NCBI GenBank assembly: GCA_026225945.1
Contig: JAMJFZ010002575.1
Span: 558,001 to 622,000, forward strand
DNA from: Cricetomys ansorgei
Taxonomy: Eukaryota > Chordata > Mammalia > Rodentia > Nesomyidae
Direction: 5' to 3'
Length of the DNA stretch: 64,000 nucleotides
How positions within the stretch are numbered: the first letter of the stretch is position 1; every line of letters begins with the position of its first letter. Positions 63,605 to 64,000 of this stretch are shown piece after piece. The translations under genes and the position numbers were made by a program. The notes beneath the pieces are model-generated. The model did not search any database, was not told the DNA's origin, and worked only from the letters and a program-made list of their open reading frames with translations.

Positions 63605-63715
63605 GGTCCTTGTTCTAATGAGGCCTCTGATCTTGGGCAAGTCCCTACCTACAACCCACTCTTCCTCCTTAGTCTACTGATTCACAAAGTATCTATAAAT
63701 CAGATAAGGTGACTC
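63605..63715 (+). repeat. MIR fragment
   Basis: 'ctgatcttgggcaagtccctacctacaaccc...tagtctactgattcacaaagtatctataaatcag' resembles MIR (tgaccttgggcaagttacttaacctct...). Confidence 0.5.
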
Positions 63716-64000
63716 ACAATCACACATGAATGCACACCCAGGCTGCCTTCTTCAGGAAGCTGGGAGGACATATCACCCGTAGTGGGGCACTGAGCTGTAG
63801 ATCTGGAACTAAGAGATATTTGGAGTTGGTATCTTTACCCCCAGTTACCTGCTTAAGTCAGACTGTCCCTTTCAATGAAATGATCAGAATTAGTAATCAC
63901 CCCAGTTTAGAGCCTGGAAGATTCCTCTAAGCAGCACCCTCTTCTCTCTCACAACTGAAATAGCCCATCCTGAAAGGGCAGAAATAGCGCCCACCAAATA
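63716..64000. other. Unassigned sequence to the window end
   Basis: No feature recognised. Confidence 0.5.

Overview
This window looks like ordinary non-coding nuclear DNA from a muroid rodent (mouse/rat/hamster/vole group). The evidence is the repeat content: B1 (7SL-derived), B2/B3 and ID (tRNA-derived), B4-like composite SINEs and rodent Lx-type L1 3' ends sit together with pan-mammalian MIR, L2, old L1M, MaLR LTRs and MER-class DNA transposons. I cannot tell which muroid species it is. The B1 copies are moderately diverged and I saw no young full-length L1.

I found no protein-coding gene that I can support. All open frames are short (at most about 180 codons). The long ones run through SINEs, LINEs, CA or CT repeats, or lack any recognisable domain. 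I saw no CpG island, no convincing promoter and no tRNA gene. The window is either intergenic (desert-like) or deep inside a large intron. The only RNA-gene-like sequence is a 5S rRNA pseudogene at about 40062-40181.

Layout. 0.5-10 kb: B1 at 520, old L1, MIR and L2 scraps, a CT-rich minisatellite (7.1 kb), an L2/MaLR pair (8.8-9.5 kb) and a SINE cluster with a GA repeat (9.6-10.1 kb). 10-20 kb: a DNA transposon with visible terminal repeats (10.4 kb), an MLT1-like LTR, a second MaLR LTR ending in a long CA repeat, a MIR split by a MER3-like element (16.8-17.3 kb) and an inverted B1 pair. 20-32 kb: L1 3' ends (21.3 and 23.4-24.75 kb), B4-like SINEs, a Tigger-like element and several repeat-free blocks resembling conserved non-coding DNA. 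32-46 kb: long L2 copies, a near-complete Tigger-like element (34.5-34.9 kb), the 5S-B1 chimera (40.06-40.34 kb), tail-to-tail L2s, and MER5A- and MER20-like copies. 46-54 kb: three B2-type SINEs around a CCCTCT repeat, MIRs and an X-box-bearing repeat-free block (52.2-52.7 kb). 54-57.2 kb: an unusually long L2 (endonuclease to 3' end) interrupted by an Lx-type L1. 57-64 kb: scattered SINEs and L2 ends plus another AT-rich repeat-free block (62 kb).

The strongest unusual observation is the 5S rRNA pseudogene fused directly to a B1. One pair of target-site duplications encloses the whole unit, so it looks like one L1-mediated template-switch insertion. The other candidates worth testing are repeat-free, AT/homeobox-motif-rich blocks that may be conserved enhancers. 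I found no evidence for a previously undescribed gene system. Repeat family names are assigned from memory of consensus sequences and boundaries are approximate, usually within about 10-30 bases.
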